Shown here piece after piece: positions 44,451-52,422 of a DNA stretch of 64,000 bases. The notes beneath the pieces are model-generated. The model saw nothing but the letters and a program-made list of their open reading frames with translations, was not told the DNA's origin and did no database searches. A program made the position numbers and the translations under genes. Location of the stretch: positions 1-64,000 of the forward strand of contig NZ_JARRAF010000002.1 of assembly GCF_030129945.1 (NCBI RefSeq). The letters run 5' to 3'. Every line of letters begins with the position of its first letter. Positions within the stretch are counted from its first letter, which is position 1. This DNA comes from Parachitinimonas caeni. Its GTDB lineage: Bacteria; Pseudomonadota; Gammaproteobacteria; Burkholderiales; Chitinimonadaceae.

Positions 44451-45884
44451 TTAGTTCTGACCAACGTTGTTGTTACGATTCAGAGGCTCTACGATCGAGC
44501 GAGAAATCGTACCAGTATTGGTGTAGAAGTAGTGTGTGTAACCGATCGTCGGGATACCTGCGTAAGCAGTACCCAGAACACCGATGTCATAACGCGGAGC
44601 ACCCGCAACACCACTCAAGTTAGTGGAGTACCAGCCAGAGCTAGGATTCCAGTTGGTAGCGCCAGTAACCACGTTGTAGTTCACTTCGTGAATCAGGAAG
44701 CTGCCAGAAATGGTTGCAATCGGGCAAGGAGAAACAACGCAAATCTCGGAAACAGTAGCAGGTGCGCTGTTCTCTTGGTTATCAAACAGGGAAGTTGCAT
44801 ACCCGATCTCACCGTAGTTGTGGAAAGGAGCGCCGTAGGTCATCTTGCCTGAAGCATCCTTAACTAACTGGTGACGGTACTTGGTCGGGAAGGTAACTTC
44901 CATGCTCAAACCACGACCACCATTGTTCTCGTAGAAGCCACGCAGGTTGCTAGAAGCGATACCGGCTTCGATATCGTTAATAGTGTCGATCGTGCCAGTC
45001 AGGTTCAGAGTACCACCAGTCAGAGAACCAAAGTTTTGGCCCATCTTAACTTCGTTACCAACTGTCGGATCCAGCAGCGGGTTACCAATTACATAGGTAA
45101 CTGCACCAGCAGTCAGAGGGTTGATACCGTCACGCAATGCACTCATCGGAGTAGCGATGCGATCATCGCTCTTGATGGTTTCAACGAAGCCCGACAACTG
45201 AACGCGAGCAGCGTGGTCAGCAGGGCCTGTGCCGATTGCAGGGTTGTTGGTAACGTTGTTACCAGCGATATTCAAGCTACCCTTAGGGGTATCAAAAATA
45301 CGGATAACTTCAAACTTGGACATTGTCTGGCGAACAGTTACGTTCGGCAGACCACTTGCCAAGCCAGAAATTACGCCAGCAGCAGAGTAAGCACCAACCA
45401 CTTCAATGTGACCCTGAGCACAGCTATCAGCAGTAGGCTCGGTCTTCAGAACAACGGACTCGTTGATCGGGAAGGTAACGCCACCAGGAACCTGAGAAGC
45501 AAACTTCAGGCTGCCATCAGAGCTACGGCTTGCCAAGATTGAATCATCATCAGTCCAAACTTCCGGCTTGCCTGCTGCGCTCAGACGCAGATCCAGATAA
45601 GCAACGTCGCCAGGTGTTAGGTACAGAACCGTATCGAAACATTCGTCAGAATGCTTCTTGGAACGCAGCGACAGACGTGCCTTAACTGCATCAGTCAGGC
45701 TAGGGTTAACAACGCGAATACGCGTTGTTGTGTAATCAGCGGCACGTGCCAGGTATTGTGCGCCCAGCAGTACTTGGCCCGAGCCGTTTTCCGACATGCG
45801 AACAGCGTGTGCGCTGCCGCTAGCCAGCATGCCAGCGACAAAAGTCGTAGCCACGGCAGAAGCCAGGATCTTTTTCTTCATCAT
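44451..45884 (-). CDS. Secreted protein of unknown function, possibly abundant on the cell surface
   Basis: 477 residues from the ATG at 45884 (GGAGA upstream); a longer in-frame start at 45923 is not needed. The signal peptide MKKKILASAVATTFVAGMLASGSAHA is textbook. The mature protein is rich in Gly, Ser, Thr, Asn and Val, with four or five cysteines, and begins VRMSENGSGQVLLGAQYLARAAD. Codon choice favours GTT, GCT, CGT and ACT, unlike neighbouring genes, as seen in highly expressed genes. Together with the strong terminator this suggests a major envelope or S-layer-like protein. The function is inference; the family is not recognised. Confidence 0.55.
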   Translation of the reverse strand: MMKKKILASAVATTFVAGMLASGSAHAVRMSENGSGQVLLGAQYLARAADYTTTRIRVVNPSLTDAVKARLSLRSKKHSDECFDTVLYLTPGDVAYLDLRLSAAGKPEVWTDDDSILASRSSDGSLKFASQVPGGVTFPINESVVLKTEPTADSCAQGHIEVVGAYSAAGVISGLASGLPNVTVRQTMSKFEVIRIFDTPKGSLNIAGNNVTNNPAIGTGPADHAARVQLSGFVETIKSDDRIATPMSALRDGINPLTAGAVTYVIGNPLLDPTVGNEVKMGQNFGSLTGGTLNLTGTIDTINDIEAGIASSNLRGFYENNGGRGLSMEVTFPTKYRHQLVKDASGKMTYGAPFHNYGEIGYATSLFDNQENSAPATVSEICVVSPCPIATISGSFLIHEVNYNVVTGATNWNPSSGWYSTNLSGVAGAPRYDIGVLGTAYAGIPTIGYTHYFYTNTGTISRSIVEPLNRNNNVGQN

Positions 45885-46364
45885 GGGATGTTTCTCCAAT
45901 TGAAAATAAGGTTTGTTCAGCAAAACTACTTAAGTGTTACTCTCACCGACCGCCACGCCAGACAGTGGTCGTAAGTTCCCCAAACTTTGCCAAGCTTGCT
46001 ACCGCAACAAACAAGTGCCGCAGCCTGCTTACCTTGGCCTGCCACAGTAACACGCGCCGAATATATCAGCAGCCTAGAGACATGGCAAGCGCACACGCGG
46101 TGAGCACTGGGGTTATCACAACACGTTCTAAATACTTTGCGCGCTTGCAACACCCGCATTCCATTTTTAGCAGATTGACAGGCGTTCCTGAAAATATCCA
46201 GAAGCTCTGGCAGCTTGGACATGGTGCGGATTCTAGCTTCATATTGGGCGAAGGTCCAAGCAGCCTTGGTACCTGTGCGGGAATTACCACATATTCTCGT
46301 GCAATCACTCCACTTCGTATACGCCCAAGCAAGCGGTTAGGTATGAAATGAATCCAGAGAGCCC
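45885..46364. other. Intergenic region without a gene
   Basis: About 480 bp between the presumed abundant secreted protein gene and the DUF3617 gene, both on the minus strand. It must hold the promoter of the former, but no convincing -35/-10 pair was found. Open frames across it on both strands have no ribosome site and no recognisable protein. Confidence 0.45.
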
Positions 46365-46808
46365 CTACTTGGCACAATCGCCAACTCGTCTGCCAGTAAA
46401 CTCGCTGACAATCACCATCCGCCCTTGCGGGCCGGCAGTCGTATCAATAGTTGACTTCCCTGAATACGTATCCCCCTTGAACCCCACATCCACAGTGATA
46501 TTGGAAACACCTTGTTTGCCATCACAGCGCATCTTGATGGTGGCATGGTCATTTGCAACATTCTGCTCTACTGGTTTGCAGTCACTTCCGTTACTACCAT
46601 GAGGCCCCTGCATGGCATATTTGCGCACATCCGCCACGTCAGAAGGAGCGAGACAAACTTTGACTGTTTGAGGTGGAATCTGTATGCCCCCACCACCTTG
46701 AGTACTCATTTTGTAAGTCACCTCATACTGTCCCGCCTGCATATTCGGTGCTGCAATAGCAAAGCCGCTACTTGTCAGCAGGCCTAAAACACAAATTAGC
46801 TTTCTCAT
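46365..46808 (-). CDS. DUF3617-family exported protein
   Basis: 147 residues. The signal peptide ends FAIAA. The mature part fits the DUF3617 pattern: QAGQYEVTYKMS near the start, QTVKVCLAPSDV, SDCKPVEQN, KMRCDGKQG and a final VGDC with four conserved cysteines. This family is common in proteobacterial periplasm and has no established function. It is isolated, with long non-coding flanks on both sides. Confidence 0.75.
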   Translation of the reverse strand: MRKLICVLGLLTSSGFAIAAPNMQAGQYEVTYKMSTQGGGGIQIPPQTVKVCLAPSDVADVRKYAMQGPHGSNGSDCKPVEQNVANDHATIKMRCDGKQGVSNITVDVGFKGDTYSGKSTIDTTAGPQGRMVIVSEFTGRRVGDCAK

Positions 46809-47199
46809 CTAACCACCCCCAGCAAAGAGTAAGAATTGGCAGTACGCAGTTGTCATCCATATCAAGAAGGCCGTTACTTTACATAGAACCGATACCTGCA
46901 ATTTTTGCAAGCTTATCAATGTCCCTCGACCAGATGCGACAACTTAATTACATAGCCTTAAAGAGCACGCGCGATAACACAACACGCCGTTCCTCATCAC
47001 AATTTCGACTTATCTTGCATCCGTCGCAGCACATTTATGAATAGTGCCTAGTCACATCATGGCCGCGCGCCCATGAATGACACATGAACCGACTCACCAC
47101 AACAACCTGCGTATTCACTAGAAAGTCGGAACCCCTCACTTGTGATTCGGCACAACGCCCTCACATTAATGCTATCGTCATTATTTCAACAGTCCACCC
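46809..47199. other. Divergent intergenic region without a gene
   Basis: About 390 bp, fairly AT-rich, separating the DUF3617 gene and mtfA, which point away from each other. It should contain both promoters. I see no strong consensus box, repeat or hairpin. Confidence 0.5.
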
Positions 47200-48042
47200 A
47201 TGTTCGACTTTCTCAAGCGCGCTTTTAGCCCCAAGCATGAAGCCATGTCTGCAGAGTTGCTGGCGGCTGGTGGCTGGCCTCGCCTAGCAGAAACCCTCCC
47301 TCTTTTGCAGGGCCTTACTGAAGATGAGCGCGGCGCTTTGGAATATAGAATGCGGCGATTCCTGCTTGAGAAATCATTCTACGGCGCGCATGACTTTGAG
47401 CTGACCCCTGCCATGCTCACTAACATTGCTGCTCAAGCCTGCTTGCCGATCCTGGCTCTTGATGTTGATAGTTACAAGGATTGGCTTGGCGTCATCATTT
47501 ATCCAAGCCCCTTTATTGCCAGAGACATCTGGCGTGATGATGTTGGCCTTGTCCACGAAGGGGAAAGACAGATCATCGGCATGGCCCGCCAGGATGGCCC
47601 ACTTCTGCTCAGTTGGCCGGATGTCACGAAAGCGCCTGCATTGGATGGCTGGAATGTGGTGATTCACGAGTGCGCCCACAAGCTGGACATGATGAATGGC
47701 TCAGCCAACGGATTTCCCTTGCTTCACAAAGGCATGAATCGAGAAACCTGGAGTCGCGTCTTCAATCGCGGCTTTGAAGATTTCCGCCGCAAATTAAGGC
47801 TGGGAATACCAACGCGGATCGACCCCTATGCAGCGCAAGACCCGGCAGAGTTCTTTGCGGTGCTCTCTGAATGTTTCTTTGAGCTTCCCCATCAGCTGTA
47901 CGAGGAATATCCGAGAATCTATGAACAGTTAAGCCTATTCTACAAACAGGATCCTCGTCTTCGTATCGCTAAGCCACTTGTGCAAGAATTCCGCCCGGAA
48001 GACATCCCCCCGGGCAGCAATCTTTATCACACCAACCCATGA
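47200..48042 (+). CDS. mtfA: MtfA zinc peptidase
   Basis: 280 residues, family length. M90-family metallopeptidase known in enterobacteria as Mlc titration factor A, which binds the glucose repressor Mlc. The zinc site HECAHKLD has His156 and His160; a downstream Glu in [14 protein letters not shown] is the likely third ligand. No ribosome site is clear before the ATG. No signal peptide, so it is cytosolic. Its last 16 bp overlap the end of lipA on the opposite strand. The regulatory role of the E. coli protein cannot be assumed here because no Mlc homologue is in view. Confidence 0.88.
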   Translation: MFDFLKRAFSPKHEAMSAELLAAGGWPRLAETLPLLQGLTEDERGALEYRMRRFLLEKSFYGAHDFELTPAMLTNIAAQACLPILALDVDSYKDWLGVIIYPSPFIARDIWRDDVGLVHEGERQIIGMARQDGPLLLSWPDVTKAPALDGWNVVIHECAHKLDMMNGSANGFPLLHKGMNRETWSRVFNRGFEDFRRKLRLGIPTRIDPYAAQDPAEFFAVLSECFFELPHQLYEEYPRIYEQLSLFYKQDPRLRIAKPLVQEFRPEDIPPGSNLYHTNP

Positions 48043-49034
48043 GCCTGTTGGTCTGCGTGATAGCTGGACCGCACCAACGCCCCAACTGCCGCATGTTTAA
48101 AGCCTAGTCGGTATGCTTCGGCCTCGAATAGCTTGAATTGATCCGGATGCACATAGCGGAGAACCGGCAGATGAGAATTCGAAGGCGCAAGGTATTGGCC
48201 AATGGTGATCATGTCGATATCGTGCGCACGCATATCCCGCATCACTTCCAGAATTTCCTCGTCAGTCTCACCCAAACCAACCATGATGCCGCTCTTGGTC
48301 AAAACGTCTGGGCGCAGTGCCTTGTACTCCTTCAGAAGCTTTAACGAATGCAGGTAGTCCGAGCCAGGTCTGGCCTGCTTGTAGAGACGTGGAACCGTTT
48401 CCAGATTATGGTTCATGACATCTGGCGGTATCTGGCTCAAGATGTCTAGCGCCACTTCCAGCCGCCCTCGAAAATCCGGCACCAGAACCTCAATTTGAGT
48501 AGTGGGACTGAGTTCACGCGTCATCCGAATACACTCAGCAAAGTGCTGGGCGCCACCATCGCGCAAGTCGTCTCGGTCAACGGAAGTCACTACCACATAC
48601 TTCAACTTCAGCGCTGCAATCGTTTCAGCCAGATGTTTAGGTTCGTTCTGATCAAGCGGATTTGGGCGACCATGCCCAACATCACAGAACGGGCAACGCC
48701 GGGTACAGATGTCACCCATGATCATGAAGGTAGCGGTGCCTTTGCCAAAGCACTCGCCAATATTCGGACAACTGGCTTCCTCGCAAACGGTGTGCAGCTT
48801 CTGTTCGCGCAGAATATTCTTGATCTCGTAAAAACGACTGCCACTTGGCGCTCTCACGCGAATCCACTCCGGCTTATCCAGAGGCTTATCCAGAGGCACG
48901 ATTTTGATCGGTATGCGGGCCGTCTTCGCCTCACCCTTGAGTTTCACACCTGTCACCACAGGTTTGGGAGAAACGGCCTCCGTCGCGATTGCGACAGAAT
49001 CAGATGGAGTATTGCTTTCAGAGTGACGGGTCAT
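48027..49034 (-). CDS. lipA: Lipoyl synthase
   Basis: 335 residues. Radical-SAM enzyme that inserts two sulfurs into octanoyl groups of lipoyl proteins. Auxiliary-cluster cysteines are in [12 protein letters not shown]; the radical-SAM cluster is [17 protein letters not shown] at the end and GLGETDEEI are family hallmarks. The N-terminal ~60 residues are an extra tail containing a DKPLDKPEW duplication, made by a 12 bp tandem repeat. It overlaps lipB by 4 bp (ATGA), the usual operon partner. The 3' end overlaps mtfA by 16 bp. Confidence 0.95.
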   Translation of the reverse strand: MTRHSESNTPSDSVAIATEAVSPKPVVTGVKLKGEAKTARIPIKIVPLDKPLDKPEWIRVRAPSGSRFYEIKNILREQKLHTVCEEASCPNIGECFGKGTATFMIMGDICTRRCPFCDVGHGRPNPLDQNEPKHLAETIAALKLKYVVVTSVDRDDLRDGGAQHFAECIRMTRELSPTTQIEVLVPDFRGRLEVALDILSQIPPDVMNHNLETVPRLYKQARPGSDYLHSLKLLKEYKALRPDVLTKSGIMVGLGETDEEILEVMRDMRAHDIDMITIGQYLAPSNSHLPVLRYVHPDQFKLFEAEAYRLGFKHAAVGALVRSSYHADQQAHGLV

Positions 49035-49696
49035 GATGCTTCAGGCGGTTGAGGTTGGGAGGTCAGCGCATAATCAGCAACCGAGGCAACTCCCGGTAGC
49101 GCTAACAAGTGACTGATTTTAACTGCCAGTTGTGAAGCAAGCGAGGCAAGGCTCGCCTCAACATTCAAATCACGCAGTTGGGTGACTCGAAGCCCGGCAT
49201 AACCACAAGGGTTTATATATGTGAAGGGCGTGAGATCCATATCCACATTCAACGCCAGACCATGGTAGCTCTTGCCATTCCGGATACGTAGGCCCAAGGA
49301 GGCAATTTTGGCATCTCCCACATAGACCCCAGGCGCATCTACTCGCCCTGCGGCAGCGACATCGTAGTCAGCCAACAGATCAATCACGCTCTGTTCCATG
49401 CGACGTACAAATTCACGCACACCAAGTTTGTGTCTGGCCAGATCGACCATCAGATACGCCACTAGCTGGCCAGGGCCGTGATAAGTCACCTGACCACCTC
49501 GATCAATCTGCACCACCGGAATGTCAGATGGGCGAAGCATGTGCTCGGGCTTGCTGGCCTGGCCAAGGGTGAAGACGGGCAAGTGTTCGAGCAACCAGAT
49601 CTCGTCTGCTGTCTCTACCGTACGGCTGGCCGTAAATTCGCGCATGGCCTGCCAGGTGGGCTCGTAGTCAACCAGCCCCAGGTGTTTGATATGCAT
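49031..49696 (-). CDS. lipB: Octanoyltransferase
   Basis: 221 residues. Transfers octanoyl from acyl-carrier protein to lipoyl domains, the substrate step for LipA. The signature [19 protein letters not shown], the catalytic Lys in GDAKIASLG and the thiol Cys in [14 protein letters not shown] are present. It sits between the DUF493 gene and lipA. Confidence 0.95.
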   Translation of the reverse strand: MHIKHLGLVDYEPTWQAMREFTASRTVETADEIWLLEHLPVFTLGQASKPEHMLRPSDIPVVQIDRGGQVTYHGPGQLVAYLMVDLARHKLGVREFVRRMEQSVIDLLADYDVAAAGRVDAPGVYVGDAKIASLGLRIRNGKSYHGLALNVDMDLTPFTYINPCGYAGLRVTQLRDLNVEASLASLASQLAVKISHLLALPGVASVADYALTSQPQPPEAS

Positions 49697-49755
49697 GATT
49701 CAGCTTCGCGGCGACCAACAGGTTTGGCCGCACGGGGGATATGGATCTGATTTTA

Positions 49756-50025
49756 TTACAGTACGACCTTGACCATCGGGTGCGCCGTCAAGGCGCGATA
49801 AAGGTCATCCAGCTGGGCTTTGGAGGTAGCGGTGATCGTCACGGTCACAGACAGATACTTCCCTCCCGAACTCATTCGCATTTCAACATCACTGGCCTGA
49901 ACATCCGGTGCGTGTACCCGTACAACCTCAAAAATGGTCTGGGAAAACTCATCATGCCGAACCCCCATGATCTTCAAGGGAAAACGGCAAGGAAACTCCA
50001 GCAGGGTTTCAGGCTGACTTTGCAT
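49756..50025 (-). CDS. DUF493/YbeD-family protein
   Basis: 89 residues. Small alpha-beta (ACT-like) protein with LEFPCRFPLKIMGV, and SVTVTITATSKAQLDDLYRAL, ending HPMVKVVL. In many proteobacteria this gene lies between dacA/dat and lipB, as here, and is thought to help regulate lipoate metabolism, but the biochemical role is not established. Confidence 0.88.
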   Translation of the reverse strand: MQSQPETLLEFPCRFPLKIMGVRHDEFSQTIFEVVRVHAPDVQASDVEMRMSSGGKYLSVTVTITATSKAQLDDLYRALTAHPMVKVVL

Positions 50026-50055
50026 GGGAATACCTATATTAGATTAGTGGCGAGT

Positions 50056-50916
50056 TCAGCTCGCCAGACCAGATCGCATGACCTGATTCTTGAAATTCTG
50101 ATAGAGCGCATCCAGTCGTTGCGCCAGCGGCCCAACGGTACCATTACCGACGGGTAGTCCATCCAGTTCAACCAAGGCGAGCACTTCCTTGGTCGAGCTG
50201 GTCATCCAGAGTTCATCAGCAGCACGCACTTCAGCCTCTGCCACGGCACGGATCTCAAGCGGGACACCATTGTTCTGACACAGCTCAATCACGACATCGT
50301 AAGTGATGCCGGGCAAAATCAGATGGGACTTGGGCGGTGTGAACACCACGCCGTCTTTCACCACAAAGATATTGCTGGCCGCACCCTCACTTAGAAAACC
50401 ATCTCGAAACAATACGGTTTCAGCGCAACCCACCCTGCGCGCCGCCTCGCGCATCAGAACCGCCGGCAGCAGATTGAGGGATTTGATATCACAACGCAGC
50501 CAACGAAAATCCACATGACTGATCGCCCGCACACCACTTGCCTTGGTCTGGGCCGACGGCGTTATCAAGGGCGTGGGATTGATCAGCACGGTCGGGGCGA
50601 CATTTGCCGGAAACGGGAAATCCCGCTCATAAGCAGAGCCTCGGGTCACATGAAAATATACCGACTGATCATCAAAATCCTGCATGACAATCAATTGATG
50701 AATCAGACGCGCCCATTCGGCTCGGGGATAGGGATTCGGCAATTCGATGGTTGCCAGGCTCGATTCCAGCCTAGCCAAATGCTCCTCAAGTCGAAATGGG
50801 TGGCGCGAGTAAACCGGAACCACCTCGTAAACCCCATCCCCAAACAAGCAGCCGCGATCCAGTGCAGAAACCTTTGCTTCAGAAGCCGGTAAAAACTCGC
50901 CATTCAAATAAAGCAT
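50056..50916 (-). CDS. dat: Class IV PLP aminotransferase, D-amino-acid transaminase type
   Basis: 286 residues from the ATG at 50916; an upstream in-frame start at 51048 overlaps dacA. Pattern LNGEFLPASEAKVSALDRGCLFGDGVYEV, catalytic Lys in CDIKSLNLLPAV and EGAASNIFVVKDG are class IV hallmarks. It sits between dacA and DUF493, where D-alanine aminotransferases that supply D-Ala or D-Glu are found in Neisseriales. Distinguishing D-alanine transaminase from aminodeoxychorismate lyase or branched-chain types needs alignment, but the order supports dat. Confidence 0.82.
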   Translation of the reverse strand: MLYLNGEFLPASEAKVSALDRGCLFGDGVYEVVPVYSRHPFRLEEHLARLESSLATIELPNPYPRAEWARLIHQLIVMQDFDDQSVYFHVTRGSAYERDFPFPANVAPTVLINPTPLITPSAQTKASGVRAISHVDFRWLRCDIKSLNLLPAVLMREAARRVGCAETVLFRDGFLSEGAASNIFVVKDGVVFTPPKSHLILPGITYDVVIELCQNNGVPLEIRAVAEAEVRAADELWMTSSTKEVLALVELDGLPVGNGTVGPLAQRLDALYQNFKNQVMRSGLAS

Positions 50917-51017
50917 TCTGTTTACTACCTTTCTGCCAGATCGTTTGCGGCTTGCATTAGCCGGAGGCGAAGCAAGAAATCGTCGTTGATCGTCTCTTGA
51001 GCCAGTTTCAGCGCCGC

Positions 51018-52154
51018 TCAGTGAAACCACAGGCGCATCGTATCCCAAGCCCGACCGAGAATCCCGGCCTGCTGCACTTCAGCCAAAGCCACAACCGGCA
51101 GCTCGCCAACAGGTTGGCCTTCCAGTGTCAGCTTGAGCTTGCCAAGTGTTTGACCAGCGCGAATCGGTGCCACCAATGGTTGCTGGGTCACCAGATCCGC
51201 CTTGATTTTCGAGGACTGACCACGCGGCAGCGTCATGAATTGATCGGCCTGGAATCCCAACTGTACCTGCGGCACTGCCCCCTTCCAGACCGGCAGACTG
51301 GAGACGACCTGCTTGGCGCTATACAGCTTGGGAGTGTCATAGAACTGCAGACCGTAGTTCAGCAACTTCAAGCTTTCCACTGCGCGGACATTCTCATTGG
51401 CGGCGCCCAATAATACCGAGATCAGGCGACGACCATCCCGGTGGGTCGAAGCCACCAGACAGAAGCCCGCGTTATCGGTATGCCCAGTTTTCATGCCGTC
51501 CACAGAAGGATCGCGAAACAGCAGCAAGTTGCGGTTCGGCTGGCTGATATTGTTGTAGCGATATTCCTTCAGCGAATAAATTGGATAAAACTCAGGAAAG
51601 TCGCGGATGATCGCCGCCGATAGAATCGCCAGATCTTCAGCCGTTGAATAGTGTTGCGGATGAGGCAAGCCCGTTGCGTTCATGAAGTGCGTGTTCTTCA
51701 TACCAAGGCGCGCGGCTTCGGTATTCATCATCTGGGCAAATACCGCCTCATCCCCGGCAATGGCTTCAGCCAGCGTCACACACGCATCATTACCCGATTG
51801 CACGATCATCCCGCGAATCAACTCTTCCACCTTGGCAGGTTTCTTTGGATCAAGAAACATGCGTGAACCTTCCGTTTTCCACCCCTTCTGCGACACGGTG
51901 AATTGCTGGTCGAGCTTGATCGAACCCCGCTTGACAGCTTTGAAGGTCAGGTAAGCCGTCATCAATTTGGTCAGGGAGGCTGGTTCCACTTTGTCCGCAG
52001 CGCCACGGGCAGCAATGACCTTGCCGCTTTGATAGTCCACCAAAAAGTAAGACCGTGCCGCAATCTCGGGCACCGGAGGCACATTCATGGCATTGGCGAA
52101 CACGGTTGCATTCAGCAACAGGCCGGCCAAACCGGCAAAAAGCAATCTTTTCAT
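51018..52154 (-). CDS. dacA: D-alanyl-D-alanine carboxypeptidase (PBP5/6 type)
   Basis: 378 residues. Exported enzyme that trims the terminal D-Ala from peptidoglycan stem peptides. The signal peptide ends near ANA. Ser60-x-x-Lys63 (SLTK), SGN at 120-122 and the KTG motif (VDGMKTGHTD) are all present. A C-terminal beta domain and an amphipathic tail (AWDTMRLWFH) tether it to the inner membrane. First gene of the dacA-dat-DUF493-lipB-lipA operon. Confidence 0.93.
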   Translation of the reverse strand: MKRLLFAGLAGLLLNATVFANAMNVPPVPEIAARSYFLVDYQSGKVIAARGAADKVEPASLTKLMTAYLTFKAVKRGSIKLDQQFTVSQKGWKTEGSRMFLDPKKPAKVEELIRGMIVQSGNDACVTLAEAIAGDEAVFAQMMNTEAARLGMKNTHFMNATGLPHPQHYSTAEDLAILSAAIIRDFPEFYPIYSLKEYRYNNISQPNRNLLLFRDPSVDGMKTGHTDNAGFCLVASTHRDGRRLISVLLGAANENVRAVESLKLLNYGLQFYDTPKLYSAKQVVSSLPVWKGAVPQVQLGFQADQFMTLPRGQSSKIKADLVTQQPLVAPIRAGQTLGKLKLTLEGQPVGELPVVALAEVQQAGILGRAWDTMRLWFH

Positions 52155-52194
52155 TCTTGATCTTGAATAGTGGATAGACTTCGAGAAAGGCCAA

Positions 52195-52227
52195 GATTAT
52201 ATGCGATCCACCCCGATAAACCGGCAA
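52195..52227 (-). promoter_or_regulatory. Promoter of the dacA-lipA operon
   Basis: A perfect -10 TATAAT (minus strand, 52196-52201) lies about 42 bp upstream of the dacA start. A -35-like TTGCCG (52222-52227) is 20 bp away, longer than ideal, so strength is uncertain. Confidence 0.45.
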
Positions 52228-52369
52228 TTTGCCGTATTCAATGCCGATTTTGACACCCGTGGTGGTTTATCAAGACTTAAGCCACTCCGGCAAATGTCCA
52301 TCATCAAAGCGACGCGGTCCAGCAAACCTGCCGGTGAGCCTGGCGAAACACTTCCCATTTGGCGTGAAC

Positions 52370-52400
52370 CAAACAAAACGCGCCGGACTTCCGGCGCGCC
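52370..52400 (-). terminator. Rho-independent terminator after the caspase-WD40 gene
   Basis: CGCGCCGG (52379-52386) pairs with CCGGCGCG (52391-52398) across a four-base loop; on the minus strand it is followed by TTTTGTTTGG. About 25 bp after the stop codon. Confidence 0.8.
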
Positions 52401-52422
52401 GCGACTCTATGCAGAAAGGGCG

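Noticed and set aside
45965-46377. Short open frames on both strands in the intergenic region
   Set aside because: No ribosome sites, no signal or motif, and atypical composition; treated as non-coding.
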